Shown here: positions 15,511-24,711 of the stretch, one piece after another
How the letters are laid out: each line of letters opens with the position of its first letter
Position numbering within the stretch: position 1 is the stretch's first letter
Assembly: GCF_014653175.1 (NCBI RefSeq)
Contig: NZ_BNAG01000001.1
Span: forward strand, 1,178,001-1,242,000
From: Roseivirga thermotolerans
GTDB lineage: Bacteria; Bacteroidota; Bacteroidia; Cytophagales; Cyclobacteriaceae
Direction of reading: 5' to 3'
DNA: 64,000 nt
Made by a program: the position numbers and the translations under genes
The notes under the pieces: generated by a model
What the model was told of the DNA's origin: nothing
The model's input: the letters and a program-made list of their open reading frames with translations, nothing else
The model's database searches: none

Positions 15511-18237
15511 ATGAAGCAATTTTTACTTTGTCTGATGTTCTTAGCAGCATCTCAAGTATCACTGGCTCAGATTACCGGAAAGGTAATTGACGCAGAAACA
15601 AAAGATCCCCTTCCTGGGGCTACTGTTGTTCTGAAAGGAACTCAAACAGGAGAAATTACAGGATTCGATGGTTCTTTCCGTCTCAATGCAACGGAAGGTC
15701 AAACTCTTCAGGTTTCATTCATTGGTTTTGAAACTGTAGAAGTAGCAGCTAAAGCAGGAATGGTAGTTGAACTAGTTCCTAAAACCAATTTGCTTGGTGA
15801 GATTGTGATTTCTTCAAGTGTGATTGATGTTGCCAAGGAGCGAGAGACTCCGGTAGCCATTTCTACGATTACCCCGGCTGAAATCTCTTTGAAAGTAGGT
15901 AACATGGAGTTTCCTGAAATTATGAACAGAACTCCTGGTGTGTATGCTACTAAACAAGGTGGTGGATACGGTGATTCAAGAATCTCGCTTAGAGGTTTCG
16001 ATCAGAGAAACACCTCATTCCTAATCAACGGACAGCCTGTAAACGATATGGAAAATGGCTGGGTATATTGGAGTAACTGGCAAGGTCTTACCGATGTTGC
16101 TTCAGGTATTCAGATTCAGAGAGGTCTTGGTGCCTCACGTTTGGCTGTTCCATCAGTAGGTGGTACAGTTTCTATTTTCACTAAAGCTGCCGAAATAGAA
16201 AGAGGCGGTACTTTTACTCAGGGAATTGGTAACGATGGTTACGTGAAAACAGGATTCTCTTACAACACTGGTAAAAACGACAAAGGATGGGCTTTCTCTG
16301 CCTTGTTGAGCAGATGGTCTGGAAACGGATATGTGAATGGTACCAGCGGTGAAGGCTGGACATACTTTGCAGCTTTGGGTTATGCTCCTGAAGGTTCTGC
16401 CCACAACTTTAACCTTACCCTATTGGGCGCAGGTCAGTGGCATCACCAAAGAAGCACATGGGTTTCTATCCGTGACTACATCAACTTTGGTGAGTCTGGT
16501 GTGGACAGAAGATGGAACACTGATGCCGGTGAACTTGGTGGAGAAGAATTCAATATGAGAAGAAACTTCTACAATAAGCCATTGGCTACATTCAACTGGG
16601 ATTGGAAAATTAACGAGAGTGTGAAATTGGCTACTTCTCTTTACGGTTCTGCCGGTAGAGGTGGAGGAACAGGCCCAAGAGGTAACAACTTCCGTAACTC
16701 TGATATTGATCTTTATCCGTTCAGAAGAGACCTTACCGAGCACTTGCTAGAGAGAAACCTTGGTGCTGCTTCAAGAAATGCAGATGGTTCAATCAACTTC
16801 GATAATGTAGTAGCAGTAAACAGAGCTACAACATCTCCTTACACCGGTTCTATTTCAGGCTTCCAAGGTCAATTGATCGGTTCTAACGGCTTTAGAAATG
16901 ACGGTGTAAACAGAGCAGTATTGGTGAGAAGAGCTTCAATGAACTCTCACAACTGGGTAGGTGCTATTTCTACTCTTGATTTTGACAAAGGAGATTGGAG
17001 ATACTCTATTGGTATCGACTTGAGAAGCTACACTGGTTTCCACTACAGATCTTTGGAAAACCTTATGGGTCTTGACGGTTACTACTCTACTGGTAACAGC
17101 AACTCTGCCGGTCAAATCCAGAACACAACCATCAATGCTTCTCCATTCAGAAATACTGGTCTTGAAAGAGAAAAGATCGATTACTTCAACACAGGTATTG
17201 TAGGCTGGCAAGGACTTAACGGTCTTGTTGAGTACAACAACGAGACTAGCTTCACAGCTGTTCTTCAGGCAGGTATTTCAAACCAGTCGTTCAAAAGAGA
17301 AGACTTCTTCGATCAGCCTAATAACCCTATCTCTGAGAAGAAGAGCATTACTGGTGGATATTTAAAAGGTGGTGCTAACTACAATCTTGATGCTCGTTCA
17401 AACGTGTTCTTCAACGCTGGTTACATTTCAAGACAACCACTTTTCGATGCGGTGTTCCCTGGCTTTGCCAACGACATCAACGAAAATCTTCAAAACGAAG
17501 AGATTGTTTCAGTTGAGTTGGGTTATGGTTTCGTAAGCAACAACCTGAAAGTAAATATTAACGCTTACAACACCGTTTGGGGTAACAGATTCCAGACCAG
17601 AAGCGTGCCTTTGACAGGTGGTGCAACAGGTACCGCACAGTTCGATGATATCGATGTTCGTCACATGGGAGTTGAACTTGAAGTAGACTACCGTTACAAC
17701 AGCAAGTTCAGAGTAAGAGGTATGGTTTCTGCCGGTGACTGGAGATACACTGACAACTTTGAAGGTGCAGTATTTGATGATAACAACCAGCCTGTACCGG
17801 GTAGAGCCAACGAAATTCTTTATGTTAAAGATGCTAAGGTTGGTGATGCCGCTCAGTTTACATCATTCATTGAGGGTGAGTACAAAATTGGTAAGTTCGT
17901 GTTCGATCTTGGTTACAGATTCGTAGATGGTTTGTATGCTGATTACTCAATCGAAGATTCAGACTTCTTCCAGGAAGACAACCAAGGTGCTTTGAAACTA
18001 CCTTCTTACGGTCTTGTAGATCTTGGTGGTACAGTACGTTTCGATTTGATGGGTAACACTTCTTCTTTCAGAGTGAACGTGAACAACCTGTTCAACACCA
18101 TTTACATTGCTGAGTCTGAAACTAACATCCACAGAGTTGATGAGTCTGCTCCTGCCTGGAAAGGTATCGACTACAGAAACTCAGTTTGGTTTGGTTTCGG
18201 AACTACTTGGAATGCTACTTTGAGAATTAACTTCTAA
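15511..18237 (+). CDS. TonB-dependent receptor with carboxypeptidase-regulatory-like N-terminal domain
   Basis: 908 residues from ATG 15511 (an in-frame upstream extension to 15469 lies over the promoter and is rejected). Signal peptide to about residue 19 (SLAQ), CarboxypepD_reg-like beta-sandwich (about 20-95; GKVIDAETKDPLPGATVVLKG), plug domain (about 110-230; FPEIMNRTPGVYATKQGGGY, ISLRGFDQRNTSFLINGQPV), then a barrel ending in an aromatic residue (LRINF). No SusD-like partner is adjacent, so it is not a standard SusCD pair. Codon choice is strikingly biased (AGA for Arg, few rare codons), as in very highly expressed outer-membrane genes. Substrate unknown. Confidence 0.93.
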   Translation: MKQFLLCLMFLAASQVSLAQITGKVIDAETKDPLPGATVVLKGTQTGEITGFDGSFRLNATEGQTLQVSFIGFETVEVAAKAGMVVELVPKTNLLGEIVISSSVIDVAKERETPVAISTITPAEISLKVGNMEFPEIMNRTPGVYATKQGGGYGDSRISLRGFDQRNTSFLINGQPVNDMENGWVYWSNWQGLTDVASGIQIQRGLGASRLAVPSVGGTVSIFTKAAEIERGGTFTQGIGNDGYVKTGFSYNTGKNDKGWAFSALLSRWSGNGYVNGTSGEGWTYFAALGYAPEGSAHNFNLTLLGAGQWHHQRSTWVSIRDYINFGESGVDRRWNTDAGELGGEEFNMRRNFYNKPLATFNWDWKINESVKLATSLYGSAGRGGGTGPRGNNFRNSDIDLYPFRRDLTEHLLERNLGAASRNADGSINFDNVVAVNRATTSPYTGSISGFQGQLIGSNGFRNDGVNRAVLVRRASMNSHNWVGAISTLDFDKGDWRYSIGIDLRSYTGFHYRSLENLMGLDGYYSTGNSNSAGQIQNTTINASPFRNTGLEREKIDYFNTGIVGWQGLNGLVEYNNETSFTAVLQAGISNQSFKREDFFDQPNNPISEKKSITGGYLKGGANYNLDARSNVFFNAGYISRQPLFDAVFPGFANDINENLQNEEIVSVELGYGFVSNNLKVNINAYNTVWGNRFQTRSVPLTGGATGTAQFDDIDVRHMGVELEVDYRYNSKFRVRGMVSAGDWRYTDNFEGAVFDDNNQPVPGRANEILYVKDAKVGDAAQFTSFIEGEYKIGKFVFDLGYRFVDGLYADYSIEDSDFFQEDNQGALKLPSYGLVDLGGTVRFDLMGNTSSFRVNVNNLFNTIYIAESETNIHRVDESAPAWKGIDYRNSVWFGFGTTWNATLRINF

Positions 18238-18255
18238 TTCATTAGCTATAGAATT

Positions 18256-18286
18256 AAAAGCCCGGCCTCAAGCCGGGTTTTTTTTT
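18256..18286 (+). terminator. rho-independent terminator of the TonB receptor gene
   Basis: CCCGGC-CTCAA-GCCGGG (18261-18277) is a perfect 6-bp GC stem followed by a T-run of nine (18278-18286) and preceded by an A-run. It starts 24 bp after the stop at 18237 and makes the receptor a monocistronic unit. Confidence 0.92.
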
Positions 18287-18344
18287 GCCATCAAATTAAA
18301 CCAAGTGTTCTTTGAACGGTCGAACTAAATCTTAGACCAGACGT

Positions 18345-18352
18345 TAAGTTTG
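18345..18352 (+). promoter_or_regulatory. -7 promoter box of the efflux operon
   Basis: TAAGTTTG fits TAnnTTTG and lies 12 bp upstream of the ATG at 18365, implying a very short leader. It follows the strong terminator at 18256, so the RND operon must have its own promoter here. Confidence 0.55.
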
Positions 18353-18364
18353 CATCTAGCGGCT

Positions 18365-19165
18365 ATGTTATATTACAAAACATACGAACATTCTACCTCG
18401 GCAGAGTGGGTCACCTTTGTGCACGGTGCCGGAGGCAGCTCCTCTATCTGGTTCAAACAGATAAAATCATTTAAGAAACACTACAACGTGTTGCTACTCG
18501 ATTTAAGAGGGCATGGAAAATCGCAGGAAATATTCAGGCGCTACTTTACCAACGAGTATAATTTTGAAAACATAGCCAAAGACATACTTGAGGTACTCGA
18601 CCATCTTAAAATTAAAAAGTCCCACTTTGTAGGTATATCGCTGGGAACAATTCTTATGCGCACGCTTTGCGAAATTGCCCCCCAACGAGTAAGCTCCCTG
18701 GTTATGGGAGGAGCTGTTACCCGCCTAAATATTCGCTCCAAAGTGTTGGTAGGTGTGGGCAATGCTACCAAAAGAATTATACCCTACATGTGGCTCTACA
18801 AGCTTTTCGCCTGGATTATTATGCCTCGCAAACGAAATCAGGAGTCGCGCATACTCTTTGCCAATCAAGCCAAAAAGCTTTGTCAGAAAGAATTTATTCG
18901 CTGGTTCAAACTCACCTATAAACTGAACCCGCTACTCAAATACTTCAACGAGAACGATACCCGATTACCAACCCTTTACTTAATGGGCAATGAAGACTAT
19001 ATGTTTTTGCCCCAGGTAATGGACTTGGTAACAAAACATTCCAACGCCTACCTGCGCGTAATCCCCGACTGTGGACATGTGTGCAACGTAGAACAGCCAG
19101 ACGTATTTAATCGGATGGCGATGGAGTTTATCGATTCAAATTCTTTTAAAACGACCTTAAACTAA
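18365..19165 (+). CDS. alpha/beta hydrolase
   Basis: 266 residues from ATG 18365 (a TTG five codons earlier sits inside the promoter box). Alpha/beta hydrolase fold: oxyanion region VHGAGGSSSIW, DLRGHGKS, nucleophile elbow GISLGT (Ser nucleophile), acidic residue in LMGNEDYMF, catalytic His in DCGHVCNVEQP. Substrate unknown. Its stop TAA overlaps the ATG of the membrane-fusion protein, so it is the first gene of the RND operon. An unusual but firm coupling, suggesting a role in processing something the pump handles (inference). Confidence 0.88.
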   Translation: MLYYKTYEHSTSAEWVTFVHGAGGSSSIWFKQIKSFKKHYNVLLLDLRGHGKSQEIFRRYFTNEYNFENIAKDILEVLDHLKIKKSHFVGISLGTILMRTLCEIAPQRVSSLVMGGAVTRLNIRSKVLVGVGNATKRIIPYMWLYKLFAWIIMPRKRNQESRILFANQAKKLCQKEFIRWFKLTYKLNPLLKYFNENDTRLPTLYLMGNEDYMFLPQVMDLVTKHSNAYLRVIPDCGHVCNVEQPDVFNRMAMEFIDSNSFKTTLN

Positions 19166-20241
19166 TGAGTAAAGTATCGAGAATCGCTGTCATACTAGTG
19201 ATTATTCTGGCGGTGGCTGCCTGGGCCGTATATCCGCGATTGGATGAGATAACCGGTTCTGAAAGTCAAGCCGCTCCGGTAGCCGCTCGTGGTGGTGGCG
19301 CACTACCCGTAAATATTAGTGTGGCCAAACCAAAGTACATCGAAAATAAAATAAAGATTACCGGAAGTATTTTACCGAATGAATCCATTGAACTGAAGAG
19401 TGAAGTTTCCGGATTGGTAATGAAAATTCATTTTCAGGAAGGGCAACGAGTAAAGAAAGGAGATCTGCTCATAAGCCTGAAAGACGATGAACTGAGAGCC
19501 CAACTGGAAAAGCTGCGTTACAGCAACCAGTTGGCGCGCGAAACAGAAGCTCGCCAGCAAAAGCTCCTCCAGAAAGAGGCCATAAGTCAAGAAGAGTATG
19601 ATATTGCATTAACCAACCTGAACACAACCTCTGCAGATATTAAGCTGGTAGAAGCCCAGCTGGAAAAACTATCCATTCGCGCACCTTTTGATGGTGTGCT
19701 GGGGCTTCGTCAGATAAGCGAAGGAGCTTATATAACCAACGGTACGGTAATAACCAACCTCTACAACCTTAATCCAATGAAGGTGGACTTTGCTATTCCC
19801 GGTAAATATGCCGGTAAGGTTCAGAAAGGTGATAAAATCAACTTTACAACCGATGCCTCCAACAAGATTTTCGAAGGTGAAGTATACGCCATAGAACCAC
19901 GAATAGACGAAACTACACGAACGCTCAAGTTGAGAGCTCTTGCCGATAACAAAGACAACCAGCTAATGCCTGGCCAGTTTGCCAAAATAGAGTTGGTGAT
20001 GGAAAGCATAGACAATGCACTCATGGTGCCTGCGGTCTCAGTAATTCCTGAGCTTAATGGCCATCGAATTTACCTGGCCAAAGGCGGAAAGGCAGTGATC
20101 AACAATGTAGAGATAGGTATCCGAACTGATGAAGAAGTTCAGATCATAAGCGGTATTGAACCCCGAGACTCTGTCATTACTTCAGGACTGTTGCAAATAA
20201 GACCCGGAGCAGCTATTCAAATCAATTCAGTGAAAAACTAG
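19165..20241 (+). CDS. RND efflux periplasmic adaptor (membrane fusion protein)
   Basis: 358 residues. N-terminal membrane anchor (about 5-24), biotinyl-lipoyl half-motifs (SEVSGLVMKIHFQEGQRVKKG and RAPFDGVLGLRQISEGAYI) flanking a short helical hairpin (about 110-160), then a beta-barrel domain (KVDFAIPGKYAGKVQKGD) and membrane-proximal domain. It links the inner-membrane pump to the TolC channel across the periplasm. It overlaps the hydrolase stop by one base and is followed one base later by the pump. Confidence 0.95.
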   Translation: MSKVSRIAVILVIILAVAAWAVYPRLDEITGSESQAAPVAARGGGALPVNISVAKPKYIENKIKITGSILPNESIELKSEVSGLVMKIHFQEGQRVKKGDLLISLKDDELRAQLEKLRYSNQLARETEARQQKLLQKEAISQEEYDIALTNLNTTSADIKLVEAQLEKLSIRAPFDGVLGLRQISEGAYITNGTVITNLYNLNPMKVDFAIPGKYAGKVQKGDKINFTTDASNKIFEGEVYAIEPRIDETTRTLKLRALADNKDNQLMPGQFAKIELVMESIDNALMVPAVSVIPELNGHRIYLAKGGKAVINNVEIGIRTDEEVQIISGIEPRDSVITSGLLQIRPGAAIQINSVKN

Positions 20242-20242
20242 T

Positions 20243-23200
20243 ATGGCCAGTTTATCTACTATAAGCATCAAGAGGCCAGTGTTAGCACTGGTAATGAACA
20301 TTGTTATCGTTATCTTCGGTATCATTGGGTTTCTCTTTTTGGGCGTAAGAGAATTCCCTAGCGTAGACCCTCCGGTTATATCGGTTTCTACCTCCTACAC
20401 CGGGGCTAATGCCGAAATTATTGAGTCTCAGATTACAGAACCTCTGGAAGAAGCCCTTAACAGCATAGCCGGTATAAAAACCCTCACCTCCATAAGTAGA
20501 GATGGTGGGAGCAGTATAAGTGCCGAGTTCGATTTGGGAGTAGACCTGGAGGCCGCGGCAAATGACGTGCGCGATAAGGTTGCCGGTGTGGTACGCAGAC
20601 TGCCTCCCGATGTGGAGCCTCCGAATGTTTCGAAGGCTGATGCGGATTCAGGACCAATTATTTTTCTCAACATTTTTAGTAGTGAGAGAGACCTGCTGGA
20701 GCTTACTCTTCTGGCAGAAAATATATTCAAAGAGCGTGTGCAAACCATCCAAGGAGTAAGCTCGGTGCAGGTTTGGGGATCAAAACGTTATTCTATGCGT
20801 TTGTGGATGGATCCTGATAAACTTGCCGCTTACGAGCTTACTCCGCTGGATGTTCTTAATGCTGTAAACCGAGACAATGTAGAACTACCTTCGGGCAGAG
20901 TAGAAGGGGCCGAAACGGAGCTTACCGTGAGAACCATCGGGCGAATTAATACTCCCGAAGAGTACAACAACCTCATTGTGAAGGAGCAGGGAGATGTCAT
21001 TGTGAGGTTTAGAGACATTGGAAGGGCTGTGTTGGCGCCTGAAAATGAGAGAACCATTCTAAAACGTAATGGAGTACCCATGGTGGGTATAGCTGTTGTT
21101 ACTCAGCCCGGGTCGAACAACATAGAAATTGCCGATGCTTTTTACGAGCGAATAGAGCAAATAAAAAAGGATCTTCCGGCCGACATTGAGGTGGGTATTG
21201 GATTCGATAATACAACCTATATCCGAGAGTCCATTACAGAGGTTCAGCAAACCATTATTGTAGCTTTTGCGCTAGTGGTTGTCATTATTTTTCTCTTTCT
21301 GAGAGACTGGCGCACGACCGTTATTCCTATAGCCACCATCCCTATTTCGCTAATCGGAGCATTCTTTATCATGTATGTGTCCGGTTTTTCCATCAATGTA
21401 CTTACCCTGCTGGGTATAGTGTTAGCCATTGGTTTGGTGGTTGACGATACCATTGTAGTATTGGAAAACATATACTCAAAAATAGAAGATGGGCTAGAGC
21501 CGCAAGAGGCGGGAGTGAAAGGGGCCAGCGAAATATTCTTTGCTGTAATTTCCACTACAGTGGCGTTGGTAGCTGTGTTTATGCCCGTAATCTTTTTACA
21601 AGGCCTTACCGGTAGGCTTTTCCGCGAATTCGGAGTGGTGGTGGCTGGAGCAGTAGTTATTTCATCGTTCGTGGCCCTTACGCTCACACCTATGATGAGT
21701 ACCCGAATTCTTAAGAAAAGAGAAACACACAACTGGTTCTACAATGTTACCGAGCCATTCTTCGTAAGTCTCAATAAGCTATATGCCAACTCGTTGGAGT
21801 CTTTTATGAAAGTGCGCTGGATGGCCTTTGTAGTTGTGCTTCTATCAGGAGGAATGATTGCCCTCTTTTTGACAGGCAACAGAATTCCTGAAGAGATAGC
21901 CCCTTTGGAAGATCGTTCCAGTATCAGGGGTTTTGCTACCGGCCCTGAAGGAGCCACTTTCGAATACATGGATCGCTATGTTGACAGTGTGATTACGGCC
22001 ATAGAAAAGGAAGTTCCGGAAAAGAGCGCCATCATCACTGTGACCTCTCCCGGCTTTGGAAACAGTGCCGTAAACTCTGCCCGTTTCTTCATAATTCTTA
22101 AAGACCCGGATGAAAGAGAGCGATCGCAACAGGAAATAGTAGACGATTTTACCCCTAAAATCAATAAGTATACAGAAGCACGGGCTTTTCTTTCGCAGCC
22201 TGCTACCATTGGTGACCGGAGAGGTTCGGGCTTTCCTGTACAATACGTTATTCAGGCACCCAATCTGGAAAAGCTAAAAGAAGTGTTGCCGGAGTTTATG
22301 CTAAAGGCTCAGCAAGCTCCTGAGTTCACTTTTGTAAACCTCGACCTCAAATTCAACAAGCCTGAGATAAAAATAGAAATCGATCGGGAGAAAGCGCGAT
22401 CGCTTGGACTCTCGGTGCGCGATATTGCACAAACACTACAACTGGGTCTTTCCGGCCAGCGTTTTGGCTTCTTCATTTTAGACGGAAAGCAATACCAGAT
22501 TATTGGTCAGGTAGATAGAGAAAACAGAAACGATCCGCTAGACCTTAAAACGCTATATGTGAGAAATAGCCAGGGTAATCTTATTCAGTTAGATAACCTT
22601 GTTACGCTCACAGAGAGTAGCTCTCCCCCACAACTTTACCGGTTCAATCGTTTTGCTTCAGCTACCGTTTCGGCTAGTTTGGCCCCAAAAGTAACTACAG
22701 GTCAGGGTATAGAGGCTATGGATCGTGTGGCCGAAGAGGTGCTCGATGAGTCTTTCCAGACTGACCTGGCCGGCCAGTCTCGTGAGTTTAGAGAAAGTAC
22801 CAACAGCTTATATTTTGCTTTTGGCTTTGCTCTCGTACTTATCTACCTCGTGCTCTCTGCTCAGTTCGAAAGTTTTGTCGACCCGCTCATCATTATGTTC
22901 ACCGTTCCCCTGGCTTTGGCAGGAGCCCTGCTGGTGCTGTGGAGGTACGAAGAGTCACTCAACATTTTTAGCCAAATAGGTATTATAATGCTGGTTGGCT
23001 TGGTTTCCAAAAACGGGATACTGATAGTAGAGTTTGCCAATCAGCGAAAGGCCCAGGGGCTCAGTGTAACTGAGGCAATTCTCGATGCTTCAAAATCTCG
23101 CTTCCGCCCAATTCTTATGACCTCTTTTTCGACCATCCTTGGCATTTTGCCCATAGCCCTGGCTTTGGGTGCGGGGGCAGAAAGCAGGGTGTCTATGGGA

Positions 23201-23314
23201 GTGGCCATCATAGGTGGGTTGGTGTTTTCTACCATTCTTACACTTTATGTGATCCCGGCCATGTATTCTTATTTCACCAGCAAGAAAAGTAGATTGGCCA
23301 GAACTACCGTTTAG
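20243..23314 (+). CDS. RND multidrug efflux inner-membrane transporter (AcrB/HAE1-like)
   Basis: 1023 residues, full length. Two six-helix halves, each followed by large periplasmic loops. Landmarks are SIKRPVLALVMNIVIVIFG at the first helix, PPNVSKADADSGPIIF, and in TM4 GIVLAIGLVVDDTIVVLENI carrying the adjacent Asp pair of the proton relay. The second half ends with GIIMLVGLVSKNGILIVEFAN and SMGVAIIGGLVFSTILTL. It exports hydrophobic or cationic compounds driven by proton motive force; substrate not predictable. Middle gene of the hydrolase-MFP-RND-TolC operon. Confidence 0.97.
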   Translation: MASLSTISIKRPVLALVMNIVIVIFGIIGFLFLGVREFPSVDPPVISVSTSYTGANAEIIESQITEPLEEALNSIAGIKTLTSISRDGGSSISAEFDLGVDLEAAANDVRDKVAGVVRRLPPDVEPPNVSKADADSGPIIFLNIFSSERDLLELTLLAENIFKERVQTIQGVSSVQVWGSKRYSMRLWMDPDKLAAYELTPLDVLNAVNRDNVELPSGRVEGAETELTVRTIGRINTPEEYNNLIVKEQGDVIVRFRDIGRAVLAPENERTILKRNGVPMVGIAVVTQPGSNNIEIADAFYERIEQIKKDLPADIEVGIGFDNTTYIRESITEVQQTIIVAFALVVVIIFLFLRDWRTTVIPIATIPISLIGAFFIMYVSGFSINVLTLLGIVLAIGLVVDDTIVVLENIYSKIEDGLEPQEAGVKGASEIFFAVISTTVALVAVFMPVIFLQGLTGRLFREFGVVVAGAVVISSFVALTLTPMMSTRILKKRETHNWFYNVTEPFFVSLNKLYANSLESFMKVRWMAFVVVLLSGGMIALFLTGNRIPEEIAPLEDRSSIRGFATGPEGATFEYMDRYVDSVITAIEKEVPEKSAIITVTSPGFGNSAVNSARFFIILKDPDERERSQQEIVDDFTPKINKYTEARAFLSQPATIGDRRGSGFPVQYVIQAPNLEKLKEVLPEFMLKAQQAPEFTFVNLDLKFNKPEIKIEIDREKARSLGLSVRDIAQTLQLGLSGQRFGFFILDGKQYQIIGQVDRENRNDPLDLKTLYVRNSQGNLIQLDNLVTLTESSSPPQLYRFNRFASATVSASLAPKVTTGQGIEAMDRVAEEVLDESFQTDLAGQSREFRESTNSLYFAFGFALVLIYLVLSAQFESFVDPLIIMFTVPLALAGALLVLWRYEESLNIFSQIGIIMLVGLVSKNGILIVEFANQRKAQGLSVTEAILDASKSRFRPILMTSFSTILGILPIALALGAGAESRVSMGVAIIGGLVFSTILTLYVIPAMYSYFTSKKSRLARTTV

Positions 23315-23316
23315 TT

Positions 23317-24621
23317 ATGAAGAAAGTTATTAGCTATATCCTCTTAGTTTTAGTTTCTACCATGCTACATGCACAGGAAAAGCTGAGTCTGCAGCAGGCA
23401 GTGAGCATTGGACTAGAAAAGAATCTTAACATTAAAATTTCGGAGAAGGCTGTGGAACAAACCACAAACGACTACGAGAAAAGTGTTGGTGCCTTTTTGC
23501 CACAAGTGAGCATTACTGCCGGCAAAAGCTTTTCGAACACCAATGTGAGACAGCAGTTTGTGAATGATGACTCCCCGAGAGAAATCAATGGGGCCAAATC
23601 GAATACACTAGATGTGAGTCCCAATTTGAGGTGGACTATTTTCAATGGCCTGGGGATGTTTCATACCCGAGACCGTATAGCCGAAACCATGGGCCTGGCC
23701 GAAGATGATCTGAAGATTCAGATTGAAAATACCATAGCGCAAATTTCTACGGCCTACTACCGCCTGGTACTAGAAAAAGAGAGACTTCGGGTATTGGAAG
23801 AGGCTTTAAAGCTTTCGGCCGACCGGGTAGAACTGGCCAAAACCCGATATGAAGTAGGAAAAACCTCTAAGCTGGACTATCTGCAGGCACAGGTAGACTA
23901 TAATGCCGATCAGTCTAACGTACTCAACCAGAAAGAAGTGGTCTTTAATGCGCAGGTAGATCTGAATAGGCTAATGGGCACCGGACTGGATGCACAATAC
24001 GAAACAGATGCTAACTTTTCAGCCAATGAAAGCCTGCAAATTGAGAGCCTGTTGGCAAGCGCACAACTCAATAACCCCGGTCTTTTGAGAGCTCAACGCA
24101 ACCGGGAAATTGCCTATTTGCAGAGCAAAGAAATTGGAGCAGAAAGATTTCCTCAGTTATCCCTCAATTTCGGTTACAACTTTAACGACCGTAACTCCGA
24201 TGCCGGTTTCCTCATTAGCAATACCTCAAAAGGGATTAATTATGGGATAACTGCCTCATGGAATATTCTGAACGGTTTCGATGTGAAGAGACGTATGCAG
24301 AATGCTCAAATTCAAATTGAAACCCGTGAGTTGGAAATTGAAAACATGAAGCTCCAATTAGAGTCGGATTTAAGAAAGGCCTTCATTAATTACCAAAACA
24401 GCATAGCCCTTAGGGCATTGGAAGAGCAGAACTTTTCCATTGCTGAGGAGAACTATGATATTGCTTTGGAACGATACAAACTGGGCAATGCTACACCGCT
24501 TGAAATTCGTGAAGCCCAGATTAACTTCGTTCAGGCCGAGTTGCGCAAAATCCAGGCTTCTTTTAGTGTAAAAGTACAGGAAATAGAACTTAACAGGCTG
24601 GCTGGTAACAACCTTCAATAG
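23317..24621 (+). CDS. TolC-family outer-membrane efflux protein
   Basis: 434 residues. Signal peptide to about residue 20 (MLHAQ), then two OEP repeats of long coiled helices with barrel strands; typical stretches are LSLQQAVSIGLEKNLNIKI, AKTRYEVGKTSKLDYLQAQV and ALERYKLGNATPLEIREAQ. It forms the outer-membrane duct for the preceding RND pump, starting two bases after that gene. No terminator was seen before mltF. Confidence 0.96.
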   Translation: MKKVISYILLVLVSTMLHAQEKLSLQQAVSIGLEKNLNIKISEKAVEQTTNDYEKSVGAFLPQVSITAGKSFSNTNVRQQFVNDDSPREINGAKSNTLDVSPNLRWTIFNGLGMFHTRDRIAETMGLAEDDLKIQIENTIAQISTAYYRLVLEKERLRVLEEALKLSADRVELAKTRYEVGKTSKLDYLQAQVDYNADQSNVLNQKEVVFNAQVDLNRLMGTGLDAQYETDANFSANESLQIESLLASAQLNNPGLLRAQRNREIAYLQSKEIGAERFPQLSLNFGYNFNDRNSDAGFLISNTSKGINYGITASWNILNGFDVKRRMQNAQIQIETRELEIENMKLQLESDLRKAFINYQNSIALRALEEQNFSIAEENYDIALERYKLGNATPLEIREAQINFVQAELRKIQASFSVKVQEIELNRLAGNNLQ

Positions 24622-24711
24622 GGTATTCGTTTGAATTTCTGAGCCGTTCTCATTATCTTCTTTCAACCTGAAAATAAACCAATTGCGGTTTTTCGGGTTT
24701 TATTGAAGGAC

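Noticed and set aside
21244-21732. 162-residue frame antisense to the RND transporter
   Set aside because: Thr/Ser-rich shadow of transmembrane codons; the sense gene is certain.
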